Shown here: one piece after another, positions 6,381 through 7,323 of the stretch
Position numbering within the stretch: the stretch's first letter is position 1
How the letters are laid out: each line of letters begins with the position of its first letter
NCBI GenBank assembly: GCA_946002045.1
Contig: CAMFYM010000062.1
Coordinates: 1-7,323 of the forward strand
DNA from: an uncultured Clostridia bacterium
GTDB lineage: Bacteria > Bacillota > Clostridia > Oscillospirales > Acutalibacteraceae
Length of the DNA: 7,323 nucleotides
Direction of reading: 5' to 3'
Program-made: the position numbers and the translations under genes
Notes under the pieces: generated by a model
Seen by the model: only the letters and a program-made list of their open reading frames with translations
The model's database searches: none
What the model was told of the DNA's origin: nothing

Positions 6381-7323
6381 TTACAGTCCCAATCTTTTCA
6401 GCTTTGACATTATCTCCACAAATATGCACCACAGTGCTTGGAAGATAACAATGTTAACGGCGCTTAATTGCTCAATACCACCAAGAATTGCTAAAAGAAC
6501 CGTTACACCGATTCCCACGGCACAGCCAAAGGAAATAAGTACGCTGAGCATTTTCCTTGTTTCCTCAAGATTTTCTGCTCCACACATTGATGATACAAAG
6601 CCAAGGGCACTGCCGTTGTGAACAACATATGCCGGTGACTTTTCGGCACACATATTTGAGTATTTTTCAAATGCTCTGCCGTTTGATAAACTCATAACAC
6701 GCACAAAGCCGTCAGGTAAGGAGAACAGCTTTGCAATACTTTCGTCGTTGATAAATGGGTCGGCACTCTTAACAAGGACTGTCATACCACTTTTTTCAAG
6801 CTTGCGCAGTGCTCTCTTAAGGGTAGGGTCTGCGTTGTAGGATACAACGAACATTGCCATAAGCTTGCCTGTAACGGCAAGATAAAGAATTTTCCTGTCC
6901 TTGCGAGTGTATTTTGCCTCAAATTCCTCTCGTGGCACCTGTACACCGTGGTGAATAAGAAGCTCTCTTGTTCCCACAAGAATTTTCTTTCTGTATATCC
7001 AGGCAGATGTGCCTAATCTATCCTCATAAACAACACCGTCCACATCAGGCAAAATAGTCTGCTTACCGATAACAACATCGTCAAAAACATAGGATAGCGG
7101 GCTTTTTGTTTTCATAATAACGGCAGCAGTTTTAAGGATAACATCATCAGCCTTTGCGCCGTTGAATGTTTTAATGCCGTGAATTTCACAGCTGTTGGCA
7201 CCAAATAAATCCTGTGCCTCAATAACGATTGCGTTAGCGTTGTCGGCAATTTTTGCTCCCTCAAAGCCGTTAATCATTGCACCGTTTTTATTTGTTGCTC
7301 TTGATACACCACGAAGAGCATTA
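6381..7323 (-). CDS. Partial P-type ATPase-like protein lacking catalytic motifs
   Basis: The gene enters from the right edge; the last 313 residues are visible and the frame is open to the edge. Numbering from the first whole codon, RATNKNGAMINGFEGAKIA (8-26) matches the P1B-type linker that normally leads into the phosphorylation site. There, VIEAQDLFG (33-41) stands in place of VVFDKTGTLT, with Glu at the phospho-Asp position. An N-domain-like part follows: TKSPLSYVF (72-80) replaces the HP motif region, and ILVGTRELL (114-122) is typical of the fold. A P-domain-like part follows: DPTLKRALRKLEKSGMTVLV (165-184) is recognisable, but KSADP replaces TGDN and HNGSALGF (235-242) replaces GDGxND. 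Two membrane helices lie at about 259-283 and 286-303, with a basic end as in P1B pumps. It cannot be a normal pump by itself. It is probably a pseudoenzyme; decay is less likely because the frame is intact. It lies 32 bases upstream of the oxidoreductase gene. Confidence 0.72.
   Translation of the reverse strand, partial: NALRGVSRATNKNGAMINGFEGAKIADNANAIVIEAQDLFGANSCEIHGIKTFNGAKADDVILKTAAVIMKTKSPLSYVFDDVVIGKQTILPDVDGVVYEDRLGTSAWIYRKKILVGTRELLIHHGVQVPREEFEAKYTRKDRKILYLAVTGKLMAMFVVSYNADPTLKRALRKLEKSGMTVLVKSADPFINDESIAKLFSLPDGFVRVMSLSNGRAFEKYSNMCAEKSPAYVVHNGSALGFVSSMCGAENLEETRKMLSVLISFGCAVGIGVTVLLAILGGIEQLSAVNIVIFQALWCIFVEIMSKLKRLGL

Noticed and set aside
6364..6621. Plus-strand 85-codon frame antisense to the ATPase-like gene
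   Set aside because: It has no ribosome binding site and no recognisable domain, and it lies over predicted membrane helices of the minus-strand gene, so it is a reading-frame shadow.
6381..7323. Calling the ATPase-like gene a decayed pseudogene
   Set aside because: The frame is intact over all visible codons, and the non-catalytic scaffold and membrane helices are retained, which fits a functional pseudoenzyme better.

Overview
The window looks like chromosomal DNA from a low-GC Firmicute, most likely an anaerobic member of the Clostridia (gut Ruminococcaceae/Oscillospiraceae-like). This is an inference from AT-rich codon use, strong GGAGG-type ribosome binding sites about 8 nt from the start codons, a DegV protein, a class II BirA and an Mrp protein with added cysteines. 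No IS, phage, CRISPR, tRNA or rRNA was seen. Coding density is high, and no gene-free stretch exceeds 100 bases.

Layout. Positions 70-3369 (+) hold four closely spaced genes that look like one operon: an Mrp/NBP35-type P-loop ATPase for iron-sulfur cluster handling, a dCMP deaminase-like enzyme, a HAD-IB phosphatase with a hydrophobic cap, and an unrecognised membrane-anchored extracytoplasmic protein. A 97-base intergenic region follows. It carries a well-formed promoter directly beside a 15-base palindrome and drives a degV-family (FakB-like) fatty-acid-binding gene at 3467-4321. A hairpin terminator at 4325-4349 sits just before birA (4373-5314), leaving only 23 bases between hairpin and start codon. 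A perfect 20-bp-stem hairpin at 5322-5365 separates birA from two convergent minus-strand genes: a Gfo/Idh/MocA oxidoreductase (5374-6348) and, upstream of it, a partial gene entering from the right edge (6381-7323).

The partial gene is the most unusual item. It has the overall layout of the C-terminal half of a P1B-like P-type ATPase: the pre-phosphorylation linker, an N-domain-like region, a P-domain-like region and two final membrane helices. At every place where a catalytic motif should stand (DKTGT, HP, TGD, GDGxND) the residues are different. The frame is nevertheless open through 313 codons, so it looks like a maintained pseudoenzyme, not a decayed gene.

Together the genes are mostly housekeeping: iron-sulfur cofactor handling, pyrimidine nucleotide supply, fatty-acid/phospholipid metabolism (DegV) and biotin loading of carboxylases (BirA). 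DegV and BirA both touch lipid synthesis, but no direct functional link can be shown from sequence.
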